64,000 bases of DNA from Phyto melanocephala (Eukaryota; Arthropoda; Insecta; Diptera; Rhinophoridae): positions 108,284,515 through 108,348,514 of the forward strand of contig OW799237.1 of NCBI GenBank assembly GCA_941918925.1, in the 5' to 3' direction. The first letter of the stretch is position 1, and every line of letters starts with the position of its first letter. Positions 47,201-58,770 of this stretch are shown in pieces. The notes under the pieces were generated by a model. That model was given only the letters and a program-made list of their open reading frames with translations. It had not been told where the DNA came from and did no database searches. The translations under genes were made by a program, and so were the position numbers.

Positions 47201-50200
47201 AAAGCAAATTTGTTTATCTCGCAATAGCAATTCGGAGAAATATTATATGAAAATAAGCCAAAGAAGGAATAAATTTACTAAAATGTTATACTTTAGAGAA
47301 TTTGACAGTCAAAGTTCCGACTATATGAAAGAAAACACACATGTAAAAGTCTATATTCGACCATGCCGAGTCTTATATATCCTTCACCAACATGCGTGTA
47401 GGTATATGAAATTTTCAAAAATAACCCCATCATTATGCGGTATTGAACACACTTAATGATCCAATAGAATTCCGACGTACCGTTATTTTCCATATACTCT
47501 AGTCACTACTCGATGGAGACCCTACACGACTATTATACACGTTTTGACAACAATATATGTAATCGTTAAAACACGAACACTTGCCGTTTAATTACAATTT
47601 CTTGTTTAAAAATTATATGGTCCACGACTGCATAATTTAGGACTACGCTGTAAGTATTCCATTTAGCTAAAATGGACCACGTCATCCAATATTATCTGTA
47701 GGGTAGAAACCAAAAAGTTGCTACTCTACTACAGTCAAATCCCGATAATTCGTAACCCGATAAATCATAATTCCCGATAATTCGTAATAAACTGTCGATC
47801 CCTTGAAAAAAACTCGTTAATTCGTAAAATTACCATACATTTTGGTCCCCTCGCTAATTCGTAATTTTTTTCATATAAAATCTTCCCTACCTCTTATTTA
47901 ATCGTAATTGTTTGATTATAATTTTTAATAAAAACAACAAAAACATAGAAAGAATGCTTAAAGCTGACAATATAGAAAGTTATGACGACGACAATGATGG
48001 CAACAACGAAGTTCCCTTAATGACGAATAAAGATGCAAAATTGACAATTAATAAATTAAGATTTTATGTCTCCAACCATAATGTGAACACGGACACGCAC
48101 AACATCCGTGAGAAAATTCTGAAACAAATGCAAATCACTCATTTTGTTTTAATTAATTTTAGATAATGTATATATGTACATTATTTACTTTAAGTTAAGA
48201 AAATGAATTTGTCAGTTTTATTTTTATTTTATTTTATTGTTTTTTGTTTGCTATTAATTTTACGCTAAGTAAATAAATTTACTAGTTTATTTTACGTTTT
48301 TATTTTATTTGTTTTGTATTTTATTTTTAACAACTGTTTTTTATGTTTATTTTTATCGTTTTAGTAAATAAATTGAATTTATTTATTTTATTTTAACACC
48401 GTTAAATTAAAACCACGCTAAATCGAAAACCCCTATAATTAGTAAGAAATGGCCGGTCTTTTGCGATTACGAATTATCGGGATTTGACTGTATTAGTAAC
48501 AGTGCTATAGTGAGTCAATTGAACTTTGTAAGTGTGTTAATACAAATCTTTATTCAAAATTCGCATAAGGAATGTTCGTTAGAAGTTCTTTTGTTGGGCA
48601 CGACTATCAGTGAAGGTTGGTGGCTCCTCTGTCACACTATCGCGAACAACAGAAATGTTTTCCGCTAGCATTTTCATTCACATTCACCCAATTGCCATTT
48701 AAAAATTTAAATTTGAAAATGCAATAAAACAAAAACGGTTTGAAGTTTTGCCAAATAAATTTTTTTGTTGTGAAGTACAATTGTTTCAAATGCTCAATTG
48801 TCTCTGGTTTATCTGCATAACACTTATTTTTAACGGTGTCCCACAGGAAATAGTCGATTGATGTCAAATCGCAGCTTGTTGACGGCCAATTGACAATTGA
48901 CCAATTAAGTGGCCATCAAATGTTGTACACAATAAATCGATTATAACATAAGATGTCTGGCAAGTTGCACCATCCTGTTTAAACCAAACATCGTTCACAT
49001 AAATACAATAAAAAGCGGTTACAACAAAATGGTTATCATAGTTAGATAGTTGTCTCCATTGACCGTAATGGTTGCGCCTTTCTCAATTTCAAAGAAATAT
49101 GGGCCAGTAATGTCATCGCTTCACAAGTCGCAATAAACAGTCACTCGTAATGGATGCATTGCCTTTCGTAAGACTACGTTTAGATTTTCTGAGCCCCAGA
49201 AACGGAAATTTTTCTTATTAACGTACACATCAATATGGAAATGAGCTTCATTTAAAAAGATTAATTTTTTTTTGCCATATTAATTTTCGTGCAATATTCG
49301 ATGAATTTTTGTTTGTTTTGGAAATAAACTTTAAATAAATCCCAAGCGTAAATCGATTCTTTTCGTTTAGCAGAGATAATATACTAAATTTTGTAACAGA
49401 ATAGAATGACAACTATTGCCAGATTATAAATAACAGCTGGTTCAAATTTAAACCAATAGATGGCCCAACATAAAGGGTATTAAAACCATAATAAATCCAG
49501 ATTATTTATCAAATGAATCAATAAGTTTCGTTATAAACACATCTTTTTTAAGCTTTGAAAAATGCAAATTACAACATATAAAAGTAAATTTTAAAGTCTG
49601 TAAGGAAATTAAAAAAATACACCGGCAAAATATGAAGAAATATAAATATTTAAAAAAAATTATGACGACCTCTACTTGTATAAATAAACAATATTTTTCC
49701 TCAGAAAAATAAGCACACGTTGTAAAAATTTTGCACTTTTAATTAACACTTTATTTAATATGGGCAATATAATTTTGCAAATAAAGTTATGAAATAATAA
49801 AACATCAAACAATACGACAATTAATTCAAATGTGTATTCCGTAACTAAAAAATATTTCTTAAACAAATATTAAATTAAAAACGCCAATTTAAAATAATAA
49901 CTTTAACGAATAATTATACGGTTCACCAAATAGTTGTAATCTAAAGAAATTTAAAAAAAAATTATGCGTGTGTTATAAGCATTTTATTTATTTATAAACT
50001 TAATTTATTTGCAGTTTGAAAATGCCTCTCAATCAGAACTATGGAGCTTTTTTACATTGTCACTGTGCATATTTGTTATCTATACATTTCGGGGTTACTT
50101 AAAAACAGTGTTTTTATCATTTAAGTTATCTGGTCCAGCACCATTACCTCTATTAGGCAATTGTTTGCTTATCAAAAAAAAGGATTGTAAGTGATAATTT

Positions 50201-53200
50201 GATTTTACTTTCTCCTTATATATACTTTTTTTTATTTTATTTTCTACTAGTAATGTGCAACCATGCCGCAAACGCTTTCAATTTATATGGTTCCTTAATA
50301 CGAGTTTGGGTATTTTTATTTCCATTTTTTGTCGTTCTTGAGCCGGATGACTTACAGCTGATATTGTCTTCCAAAAAGCATACCAACAAAGTGTTTATCT
50401 ATCGTTTAATGCATAATTTTTTGGGCAATGGATTAATAACGAGTAGTGGCGACAAATGGCATAACCATAGACGTCTAATTCAGCCAACATTTCATTTAAG
50501 CATTCTGGAACGTTTTATCGGTACTTTTGCCGATGCTTCACAGGCTTTGTACGAAACTTTAGATGAAATTGGCACACAAGAAATAAATATAGCAAAATTT
50601 GTTAATAATTGTGTAATAGACATACTAAATGGTAATTTTAAAAATTGTTTAACAAATATAAATTAGTACTTTCTAATAAAAGTACACGAAAAAGTCCTTA
50701 ATATTGCTAAAGTACTTATTAGTAACACTCTTTAAATTTAAATTTCAAATACAGCTCTAGAATTACGGTAATAATGATGTTATCAAAACAGGGTTACCGT
50801 GAGGAATTTTGAAAAAGTGATACCAAGGGTGGTTTTAGAAAATAAAAGTCACACACACTTTTTAATGCATTTTAGGTATAACAACATAAAATTACAGCTT
50901 AAACAAAACATTAAACAAAAAAAGGCATTCCTTGCAAAAGCCATTTTAACATACATATCGATAGAGACAAGTAGAAAGGCCCTAACTCGTATTTGTTTAC
51001 GAAATTGAGTTTTTCCAATACATATCACACAAATACACAAAAATTCAACGCAATAATATTAAAAATAACAGTTTTACAAGCAATTTTACAAAAGAAATTA
51101 CATTATAATACAGCTTATATTATGTTTTAACCTTTTCCTGTAAAGTTACAATTACTTTTTGTAAAAGCCAATTTTCCTTTGACCAACGATATACATTTCA
51201 CATACATGGGTGTACTGCAGTAAAATATATTTCAGAAAAAAAAACTTTTACTGGTACTGTAATTTAAATTTTCATTGGCATTGCAATTAAATTTTTACTG
51301 ATACTGAAGCTGAAAAATGGCACTAAAAATTTCAGTGAATTTTACTGAAGCAAATTTGAATAAATAGTAAAAATGTACTGTTACAACAATTAACAATTTT
51401 TCAATTTATCGTCTAAAGGAAGAATTTCTATTGTATCGGTTGTGTTGTTAAACCTCAATTGATTTTAATCTTCAGGCAAATAAATCAGGAGTGGGAAGGC
51501 TAGAGAGTTACAAAAAATATTTAAAAAAAAAAATATATTAGTAAAACTTTTTAACGCATTTAAAAAATATTAAAATAATTTGATTAAAAAAATTTTATAT
51601 ATTTATTATTTTGGGAGGAAAAAAAATATAATTTTTTTTTGCACAAAATGTTCATTTCCCATTCCTGTATGAATCTATAACAACACTTTTAAAATATATG
51701 AATTGAAGTTGTATTGTTAAACAAAATGTTTTCATGGAAATAACCAAAAACAGTCACACAATACTGTTAACACATACAAAATGACACCAATAGCACAATA
51801 CAACTAGGGTTGTGAATTGACTTAATAACGTTAGAGACTTTTTTATAAAATAGAAATTTGCCAGACTAAATCGCGACAAAATTAAAAAAGTCGCGAAATT
51901 AGCTGAAAATTAATTAGAAAAAAGTCTCACTAAAAGTCACAGACCAATAAAAAATGTTAAATTGGGACTTAAGTCGAAGAGTGGTAACCCTGTACAGAAA
52001 AATATAGAAATAATGCGTTGCGAATGTCCGTTATCTTTGTACACACATCAACTAATCACTGTAGTAAAAGATATATTGTGTGTATATAATTATTAGGACC
52101 GTTCGCTTACTTTTCCAATAAAGTTAAGTAACTGAGTAATTTAAAAAAATTACTCACATAAGTAAAAAATGTTTGCAGTAAAAAGAACGCGAACGAAAAA
52201 TTTGTAAAATATTGTAAATCAATCCAAAAAGCTGTTCGATTCCAACTCTACTACTGTTATATCAGATAATTATTAAGGGTCATATTCATAAAAAATATTT
52301 TGGGTTTTTTAAAGGCTTATTTGACAGATGTTGTAGAGAAATTTGTCAAATATGCCTTCAATAAACCTAAAATATTTTTTATGAATACGGCCCTAAGTCA
52401 TTTGTAAAATAATTTGAAAAGTATAATTTTCAGTAAAAGCAAATAATTAACGTGTTTTTGCTAAGAATTTTTCAGTTATGAAACAACATGTAAACCGTTT
52501 TTTAAAATAGAAAAAAACATTTTTTTATTACAGAGGCGGTGTTAGGGGTACCAGTGAAGGAAAAGAACAAAAAGGATATGGAACAATCACCTTTTAGGCA
52601 GTAAGTATTTGAAATAAAAACGGGGTTTTAAATTGTTTTCAGAGAATAATTAGACTAAATTTAAAATTTTATGTAAGTTCAAAATTATATTTAAACTTAA
52701 AACAAGTAAGAGTGCTATATTCGGCCATGCCAAATATTATATACCCTTCACAACGTGTAGTCACGCAATAACAATAGTTTGTATCACTATTCATCTCATA
52801 TTAAATACGCACATACATATAAAAAACATATATATGTATGTATATAAAAACATCCCATTGTTAAATTATAAATTTACGTATGTGTGTTAAAAAAATATAA
52901 AAAAAACAATTAAAAAAAAAAGAAAATTTAAAAGAAATAAAACAAAATAAAAAAAATTATATAATAAAAATTAAAAAAATAAAAAAATAATAAAAATATA
53001 AATAATAAATATAATAATTATTTAGTTTTTTGGCCGTTTTTATTTTAAATATTAACTAAAATTATTCAAGCTCAAGGTCTTTTTATAATTCAAATAATAT
53101 CCTTAATATTTATTCAGGAAATATTTTTTTTTATTTCCTGAAGATTCTACACAATATATAAATATAAAATAATAAATAAAAAAAAAATTTAAAAAAAATT

Positions 53201-55339
53201 AAAAAAAAAATTTAAAAAAAAATCAATAAAAAATATTAAAAAAAAAGTAAGAAACAAATAAAAAAAAAATAAAAAAAAAATTAAAAAAGTAAAAAAAAAT
53301 AATAGAAATATAAATAAAATATATAAAATAATAAATAAAAAAAAATTTTGGGCTGGTGTTCGATGCCACGTTTACTCTAACCAGTATACCACGACTGTAT
53401 ATATGTATGTTGTTGTTATACCCTTCACCTGTGGTGCACAAGGGTATATATAGCTTTGCCATTCCGTTTGTAATTTCTACAATTTTAATTACTTCCTCAA
53501 CCTCAACCTTAAAAAATTAAATTTTTCAGGAGAGAAAAAAAAACGGTTCATCTTTTTATACTTCGGTGTTTGGTTAAAAGTTTAAATGCAATTATTAAGG
53601 AATTGATTGTATTTATGTATATTAGTAATAATTTACTAATGTTTTTTAGTTAAAGCATAAAACAATCGTTTGATATGAAAAAGTCAAAACCGTATTTTTT
53701 AAGTTACGAGGTTGAGAAAGTAAGGCATCGATATACCCTTTTTCACTGTGTGAAGGGTATAAAAATTCTTTGTTTTAGTTCTTAGAGCAGGTCAATGTCA
53801 GTAATGCATTTTGATCTTTTTTTGTTTTATTGATGATATATTAGGGTCAAAATAAATTTTATAGGGTACAAAATATTTTATTAATATGGTTTTTTTTCAA
53901 CAGAAACAAATGCTAACAACATTATTTATTATTTATGTACATTAAGTGAATTCACAAAGTTTCGTATATTTTCAATAATTTTAAAATTTGAAATCATTGT
54001 CACAATTCTTGTGAATTCATCAATTGTAAATTGAAGTAAATACATTTACTATATGTTGTTAAAAAAAAGTACAGTCACAGTGAAAAAAACACATTTTATA
54101 TAAAATTTCAATTTTAATTCAAATAGTTAGGTGAACTTTGAACCGAAAGAGACAAATTATATTTTATAAAGTAACACAGAGCCATCAAACATTAAAAAGT
54201 ATCACAAATGACCCGATTGTGACACATTAAGCATCCCCTCTCCTAACGGTTTTCATTAAAAAATATAATTAAGTTTGTCTCTGTAGATTACTTTTATTTT
54301 TTTTTTAATTTTATTTTTATGACAATTTGTTTTCAATTGTTCAAATTTTCAATTTTCAACTTGTTTTTTGTACATTTTTTTAATTTAAAAATGAAGTTAA
54401 TACAAAAAAATATTGTCGTATATACAAACTTACATATTTTTTTCCTTTCTTTCCTATTTTAGGGGCAAACTATTAATGCCTCAACGTTTTTTACAACCTT
54501 GGCTATTGTGGGACAGTATCTATCACCTGACGAAACTTGCTTCCGATGAACTTAATCAAAAGAAGCGTTTACACGAATTCACACGAAAAATGATTGCAAA
54601 ACGTCGTGAACTGAAAAGTAACAATAACGAAACTGATAAAAAATGCCTTTTGGACTATATGATTGATATATCCGATAACAATCCAGATTTCACAGAAGAA
54701 GATATAATCAATGAAGCCTGTACATTTATGTTAGCTGGGCAGGATTCCGTAGGAGCAGCAGTGGCATTTACAATATTTCTATTAGCTCAGAATCCTGATT
54801 GTCAACAGAAATGCGAAAAAGAGATTGAAAAAATTTTTGGAAATGAGAATCGAGCACCGACTATGCAAGACTTGCGGGATATGCGGTATATGGAGATGTG
54901 CATTAAGGAATCATTGCGCTTATATCCCAGTGTACCATTGATAGCACGCAAATTAGGTGAAGATGTTCGTTTGGCTAAATATACTCTGCCGGCTGGCAGT
55001 AACGTTTTCATATGTCCTTATGCTACCCACCGTTTAGAACATATCTATCCTAAACCAGAAATTTTCGATCCAGAACGTTTTACACCGAAAAATTCAGAAA
55101 AAAGGCATCCTTATGCATTTTTGCCTTTTAGTGCAGGACCACGTTATTGTATTGGCAATCGTTTTGCCATAATGGAAATGAAAACAGTTATTTCAAGATT
55201 ATTACGTAGTTATTACATTTTGCCGGTACCAGGAAAAACTGAGTTTGAAGCCACATTTCGTATAACTCTAAGGGCATCAGGAGGTTTGTGGATACGTTTA
55301 AAGCCAAGAGATCATAAAATTACAAATTTTAGTTGTTAG
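41250..55339 (+). CDS. Cyp4aa1: Cytochrome P450, CYP4AA1 type (five coding exons)
   Basis: A membrane-bound heme-thiolate monooxygenase. Coding exons are 41250-41267, 50015-50186, 50251-50631, 52534-52600 and 54463-55339; frames join exactly to give 504 aa. The six-codon first exon (MFIQKV, donor GTGAGT, phase 0) was chosen because exon 2 has no in-frame start after its TTTGCAG acceptor and because I recall the Drosophila protein also beginning MF just before a similar FE junction. Features in order: ER signal anchor (about residues 15-32), proline hinge (LSGPAPLPLLGN), C-helix (KWHNHRRLIQPTF), I-helix (FMLAGQDSVGA), K-helix ExxR (KESLR), PERF, and the heme loop FSAGPRYCIGNR with Cys about residue 442. 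The I-helix has Ala where most CYP4 enzymes have the heme-linking Glu. Substrate is unknown. Candidate poly(A) signal at 55546. Confidence 0.9.
42707..42835 (-). mobile_element. LINE C-terminal remnant
   Basis: The reverse strand reads GLEHCLCHCPAFGRMRRENF and stops shortly after at NSSWDP, typical of the HLLCxCPA zinc-knuckle tail of I/R1/jockey-type elements. Flanking sequence (42590-43330) is probably part of the same decayed copy. Confidence 0.5.
43490..43672. repeat. Short repeat related to 12825-13010
   Basis: Both end GCTATCACCTwATrTrATTACACCAT and carry TGTCAAACT with CATAC nearby. Likely two decayed copies of one MITE; the left ends are poorly conserved. Confidence 0.4.
44050..44595 (+). 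mobile_element. LINE reverse-transcriptase remnant
   Basis: The frames give LKISITKTKVMRINTT, then KKDIENRINKARQAY and NAQLWVLNGQIPVEIEI. These match, in order, the LKINxxKTKVMRI, DIxNRIxKAR and C-terminal segments of RTE/CR1-like reverse transcriptases. Several frameshifts and stops. Confidence 0.65.
44689..44918. mobile_element. 230-bp MITE with GTGTCCCAAA motifs
   Basis: The left end GGGTGTCCCAAAAATATCGC and the reverse-complemented right end GGGTGTTCCAAAATTATCAC match. GTGTCCCAAA or a close variant is repeated inside each arm (for example at 44721 and 44751). Confidence 0.65.
45873..46369 (+). mobile_element. DINE-1-like repeat
   Basis: It starts TATACCCTACACAGTG, has CCGACCCCATAATGTATATA and GTCCGCCTGTCCGTCTTTCC, a T-rich middle, and ends at AGATTCGGCACGGCCGAATA. 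Closest to the copy at 36541-37290. Confidence 0.65.
47336..47640 (-). mobile_element. Reverse-oriented DINE-1-like 3' fragment
   Basis: It begins TCTATATTCGACCATGCCGA followed by TATCCTTCACC, the reverse complement of the usual 3' end. The rest is diverged. Confidence 0.5.
47732..48490 (+). mobile_element. pogo/Tigger-like element with well-kept termini
   Basis: The left CAGTCAAATCCCGATAATTC and the reverse-complemented right end are identical for at least 24 bases, and TA flanks both sides. The internal frame 47912-48166 (DAKLTINKLRFYVSNHNVNT) resembles the C-terminal end of a Tigger/jerky-like transposase. 759 bp, so internally deleted. Confidence 0.85.
48600..49290 (-). mobile_element. 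Mariner-like transposase remnant
   Basis: The reverse strand gives GPYFFEIEKGATITVNG, DVWFKQDGATCQTSYVI and MTSIDYFLWDTVKNKCYADK, the expected order for this family (catalytic Asp before YFLW). Frames are broken. Confidence 0.75.
50632..52533 (+). other. P450 intron 3 (1.9 kb)
   Basis: It holds a copy of the dispersed family also seen at 14277-14938 and 56850-57465 (here about 50930-51200, with AGTAGAAAGGCCCTAACTCG) and a 123-bp palindromic MITE at 52274-52396. Otherwise AT-rich. Confidence 0.55.
52274..52396. mobile_element. Palindromic MITE, same family as 10517-10602
   Basis: It runs TAAGGGTCATATTCATAAAA to TTTTATGAATACGGCCCTAA. Arms pair over about 50 bases (TTTGACA / TGTCAAA near the centre). 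Confidence 0.7.
52699..53763 (-). mobile_element. Reverse-oriented DINE-1-like repeat with insertions
   Basis: Its 3' end is at 52699 (AAACAAGTAAGAGTGCTATA) and its 5' end at 53763 (CACTGTGTGAAGGGTATA). The middle is A-rich (52900-53340). A second TATACCCTTCACC start in + orientation (53418) and a 240-bp inverted-repeat insert (53488-53727) complicate the right part. It lies in P450 intron 4. Confidence 0.55.
53488..53727. mobile_element. 240-bp MITE nested in the DINE-1-like repeat
   Basis: The left ACTTCCTCAACCTCAACCTT pairs with the reverse-complemented right ACTTTCTCAACCTCGTAACT. Confidence 0.5.
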
Positions 55340-55545
55340 AGGCAAACAAAGGACTTAAAGAATTTTTAATAAGTTTTATAATTTAATTTTAAATTAGATT
55401 TAAATATTTTCGTTTATATATTAAGGAATTAAAAAAAACAATTAAACATAACTTTAGTCTAAATTGCTCGGAATGTAGCCAACCACTTGCCGTGTAATAC
55501 TAATTTCACATGATCAGCCTAACAACTCCACTATGACATTATGAT

Positions 55546-55551
55546 AATAAA
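55546..55551 (+). terminator. Candidate poly(A) signal for the P450 gene
   Basis: AATAAA 207 bases after the TAG stop. Another lies at 55780-55785. Assigned on position only. Confidence 0.45.
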
Positions 55552-55989
55552 AATGTTTACACATATTTTCACTTTGAAACAAAAGACATGTTAAAATATC
55601 TATTTCTATTTTTTTTTTAAATTGTTAACCGATAATCCCGATTAAAATTTCATGTATTTCAGATTTAGAATATTTGGAACTAAGCACATCATAGTTAATT
55701 GTTACTATAAGTCACATGTCTGTATGTACATACGTACTAATGTGTATAAATATGTACTTAGTTTTTTTGTGACTGCATAAATAAAAAACTTAAAACTCAT
55801 ATTTTATTATGAATGTTTATGTTGGATATGGTTTAAGAAATTATTGATAGTTGCTCAATAACGTGTGTTGTATCGTTTTATAAATATACTTATGTTGTAA
55901 AAATATTAAACATTGTTGGTTTTTATTTTTATGTTTTTAAATAGTTTTGTTTTACAATATGGGTAATTCCATGTCAAATCAACCAATAC

Positions 55990-56075
55990 TTACGGACAGA
56001 CTTCTCTAACCCTTCATGTTCAATCAGGTTTAAGTCAGATGATTGGGGTGGAGAATTAAGTTGCTTTAAAACATA
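55990..56075 (-). mobile_element. Tc1-like transposase fragment
   Basis: The reverse strand reads LNSPPQSSDLNLIEHEGLEK, the NxPPQSPDLNPIEHLW signature around the last catalytic region of Tc1-like transposases. Only this scrap remains. Confidence 0.75.
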
Positions 56076-56849
56076 ATTGAGAAGTAAGTCCCAAACAACG
56101 TGAGCAGTTTCCTTCCGCTTTTAATTCCAACTAATTATTTTAAATTAATAATAATTTACGAAAAAATTTAGGTTTAGATAGATTTAAGTAAATTGTTTAC
56201 AAAAGTTTAGTAAGAAAAAAAATTATTTTCGTTGTATAGTTTCCATTTGTTTTATTACCCTTTTGTATGTTCAGTGTATTATACGCGCTTATAGTTAGAA
56301 GTATTGTGTTTTTACTATTAAAGATATGTAAAGATTAAATAACTTTATAACATTTTTCTGTTCTACTATCTTTCTGATAATTTGGTGTATAGTTTCAACG
56401 TTGTTGTATATTGCTTGTAAAATTAAAATATACAGTTACTGTATTCACAAGGTTAGTGCACACAAATGTTCTAAAATAATAAAATAAAAATTTTGCTATC
56501 GGACCAAAATTGTCTGTAAAAGCGGCAAAAATCGTTTGCTTTGTCCTTCCACATTTAATCAGTTTAGATATATGTAGTTGAATCTGGTAAGTAGTCCATT
56601 AGTAAAAATGGTAAGTTATGTGCTATACAAAACATAACAAGGTCGAGTTTCGGAATTTGTAACCTGTTGACTTTGACTTTGTTGTTCGTTATTGCAAAAT
56701 CTTTCTATTCTGTTTTTTGTGACCTTCATAACATTAAATGTGTAATGGTGTTTTTTTATGAATCTTAAAATGGCCACTGTATCTCAATTATTAATAGGCT
56801 CCCCAGCCAAATATACAAAATAGAAAAAAATTCCTAATTAAATCACACA

Positions 56850-57465
56850 AGAATATCGATGGTCATAAATAGAAAGGACCTAACGTGTCGAAATCGAGTT
56901 TTTCAGTAATTCCCAGCAAAAAAAATTGGAAGTAGTGCAGAGCGAATTACATTTGAAAGACTTCGAAATTAACTGTGTATAAGCAATAATTCTAAATTAC
57001 TCCCTATATGCGAAGTAATTTGTCATAAATGGTATGCTTAAAAATGAATGCAACATCATGCATAATATCTTATACAATTCATGTAAACAAACAAAATTAA
57101 CTCATGTAACAGCGGATGCTTTTAACCATATGTATATGCATGAGTTGTGTGTACTTGTTAAAATAGAGTTCAGTTTATTAAAATATTCATGTAAACAATT
57201 TATCTCCAATATCACGCTAATGTTAAAACTATTAGTATTTTAACCTAAATTTAATCACTTCGTCACCAGTTGAGCCCTTGCAAATTCACTTTTTTTCATA
57301 GATTTTTTTGCTGAACACAAATACGCCTCGACACCAAAATTTAACGCACGTACATATACAAATAACAGTTTTACAAGCAACTTTACAAAAAAAGTAACAT
57401 TATGATAATGCAGTTTCTGTTTTTACCTTCTGTAAAGCACAGTTGTGGCGAACGATATGTAATCG
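56850..57465. repeat. Third copy of the dispersed family of 14277-14938
   Basis: It shares ATATCGATGGTCA, AGAAAGGACCTAAC and AATAACAGTTTTACAAGCAA with the copies at 14277-14938 and 50930-51200. Non-coding. Confidence 0.5.
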
Positions 57466-57663
57466 CAATAAGCAGAAAATACCAATTAACCAAACACAAA
57501 TACATATACACATACATATATAGTAAGGGCATAAAATAATTTAGGAGTTTAAGTGTAAATGCATTTTTAGTCTGGGAAAAATACGAAGCTCATAAAACAA
57601 GAAATTCTAGCAACGAGCAATTCTTACTCTAAAAAATCTCTCAAATGTCAATTGAAAAATCTT

Positions 57664-57728
57664 AGGAATTCCGTGTAAAATTTCTACAATATTTATAGCC
57701 GACCCCATAAAGTATATATTTTCTGACA
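57664..57728 (+). mobile_element. Short DINE-1-like scrap
   Basis: ATTCCGTGTAAAATTTCTAC through GACCCCATAAAGTATATATT, the 5' region only. Confidence 0.6.
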
Positions 57729-58770
57729 TCTTTATTTGACTATTAGCATTTTATTTAAGTAAAGGTAATAGTAATACATGTGGTGAATTCATAAGGTAGA
57801 TAGGATACGTACTTTAGGTTTTAAAATTTAAAAATTACTTAACATTTTAGAACAAGTAAAACAATATTTTTACACGATAAATATAAAAAATTATAACATT
57901 GTAATAATAATGTGTAATAGTTTGTATGATTACATCCCATTTTCCTTTTACACTCATTTGACTTATTTAAATGTAAAACAAAAATGAGCTAATAATAATT
58001 TATTGAAGATTCTTAAAAAGAAAATACACTCATCGTCTATAACCTACCTGTATAATATAGACCGCGCCGCTTAATATTTTTAATCGGCTTGGTTCTTTGC
58101 ATTTATCGTCATCAATTTTGCATTTATTACTTATTTTCTACGTCGTTGAATGGTGGGAAAAGTAAAAAAAAAAGTTTTAATAGACAAGTGCAATTATAGT
58201 ACAATATATTAACTAAAAAAGTAGAATAAAAAATAAAAGTTTTTGGTAAATTATTCGAAAAGGCAAAAAATGTAATAAATAAAAATTGTTTATCTATTGA
58301 AAAAGTCAATAAAATAAAAACAATTGAAAAGCTCACTAATAGTGGCACTCTTCACACTTGTGTAAAATCGGTATAGTAAAAATATGAAATAAACTGAGTG
58401 CGGGAGTACAGAAAAACTGGAAGAAAAAACTTTGGTGGCGTCCACTAACAAACGTTAAGAAAGTAAAAATATCCTTAACAAATAAGAAAAACTGCACAAG
58501 ATTGTTGTTTAAACTAAATGAAAAAATATAGTTGGTAGAAAATTATGTAAAAAGGAAAATTATTTAAAAATAACTGTACTTGTAGTGAGATGTCAAAAAA
58601 TAAAAAAAAGCAATAAATATATACATACATATATAAAAACCGCTAATCTTGATAATAAAGAAGCAACAATAATCGGAACAAAAAATAAACATTAAGTAAA
58701 TGGACAAAAGGATTTTGACTTGCACAACTTTTGCGTATGTGTGTTTTATTTAAAAACTAATATAAAATTT
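57729..58770. other. Upstream region of the F-box gene
   Basis: No other gene seen. A slightly GC-richer patch near 58060 (GACCGCGCCGCTTAATATTT) could belong to the promoter, but no TATA box or initiator stood out. Confidence 0.35.

Larger units (their letters stand above)
41268..50014 (+). other. P450 intron 1 (8.7 kb), repeat-filled
   Basis: It separates the six-codon first exon from the rest of the gene. It holds LINE remnants on both strands (42707-42835, 44050-44595), a short inverted-repeat element (44689-44918), two DINE-1-like pieces (45873-46369, 47336-47640), a pogo-like element (47732-48490) and a mariner-like remnant (48600-49290). The stretches 41300-42550, 46370-47335 and 49300-50000 show nothing recognisable beyond AT-rich sequence. 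Confidence 0.7.

Noticed and set aside
50009..50194. P450 starting in exon 2 without an upstream exon
   Set aside because: There is no in-frame ATG before the hydrophobic anchor; the only ATG at 50021-50031 is in another frame. A TTTGCAG acceptor directly precedes the coding part.
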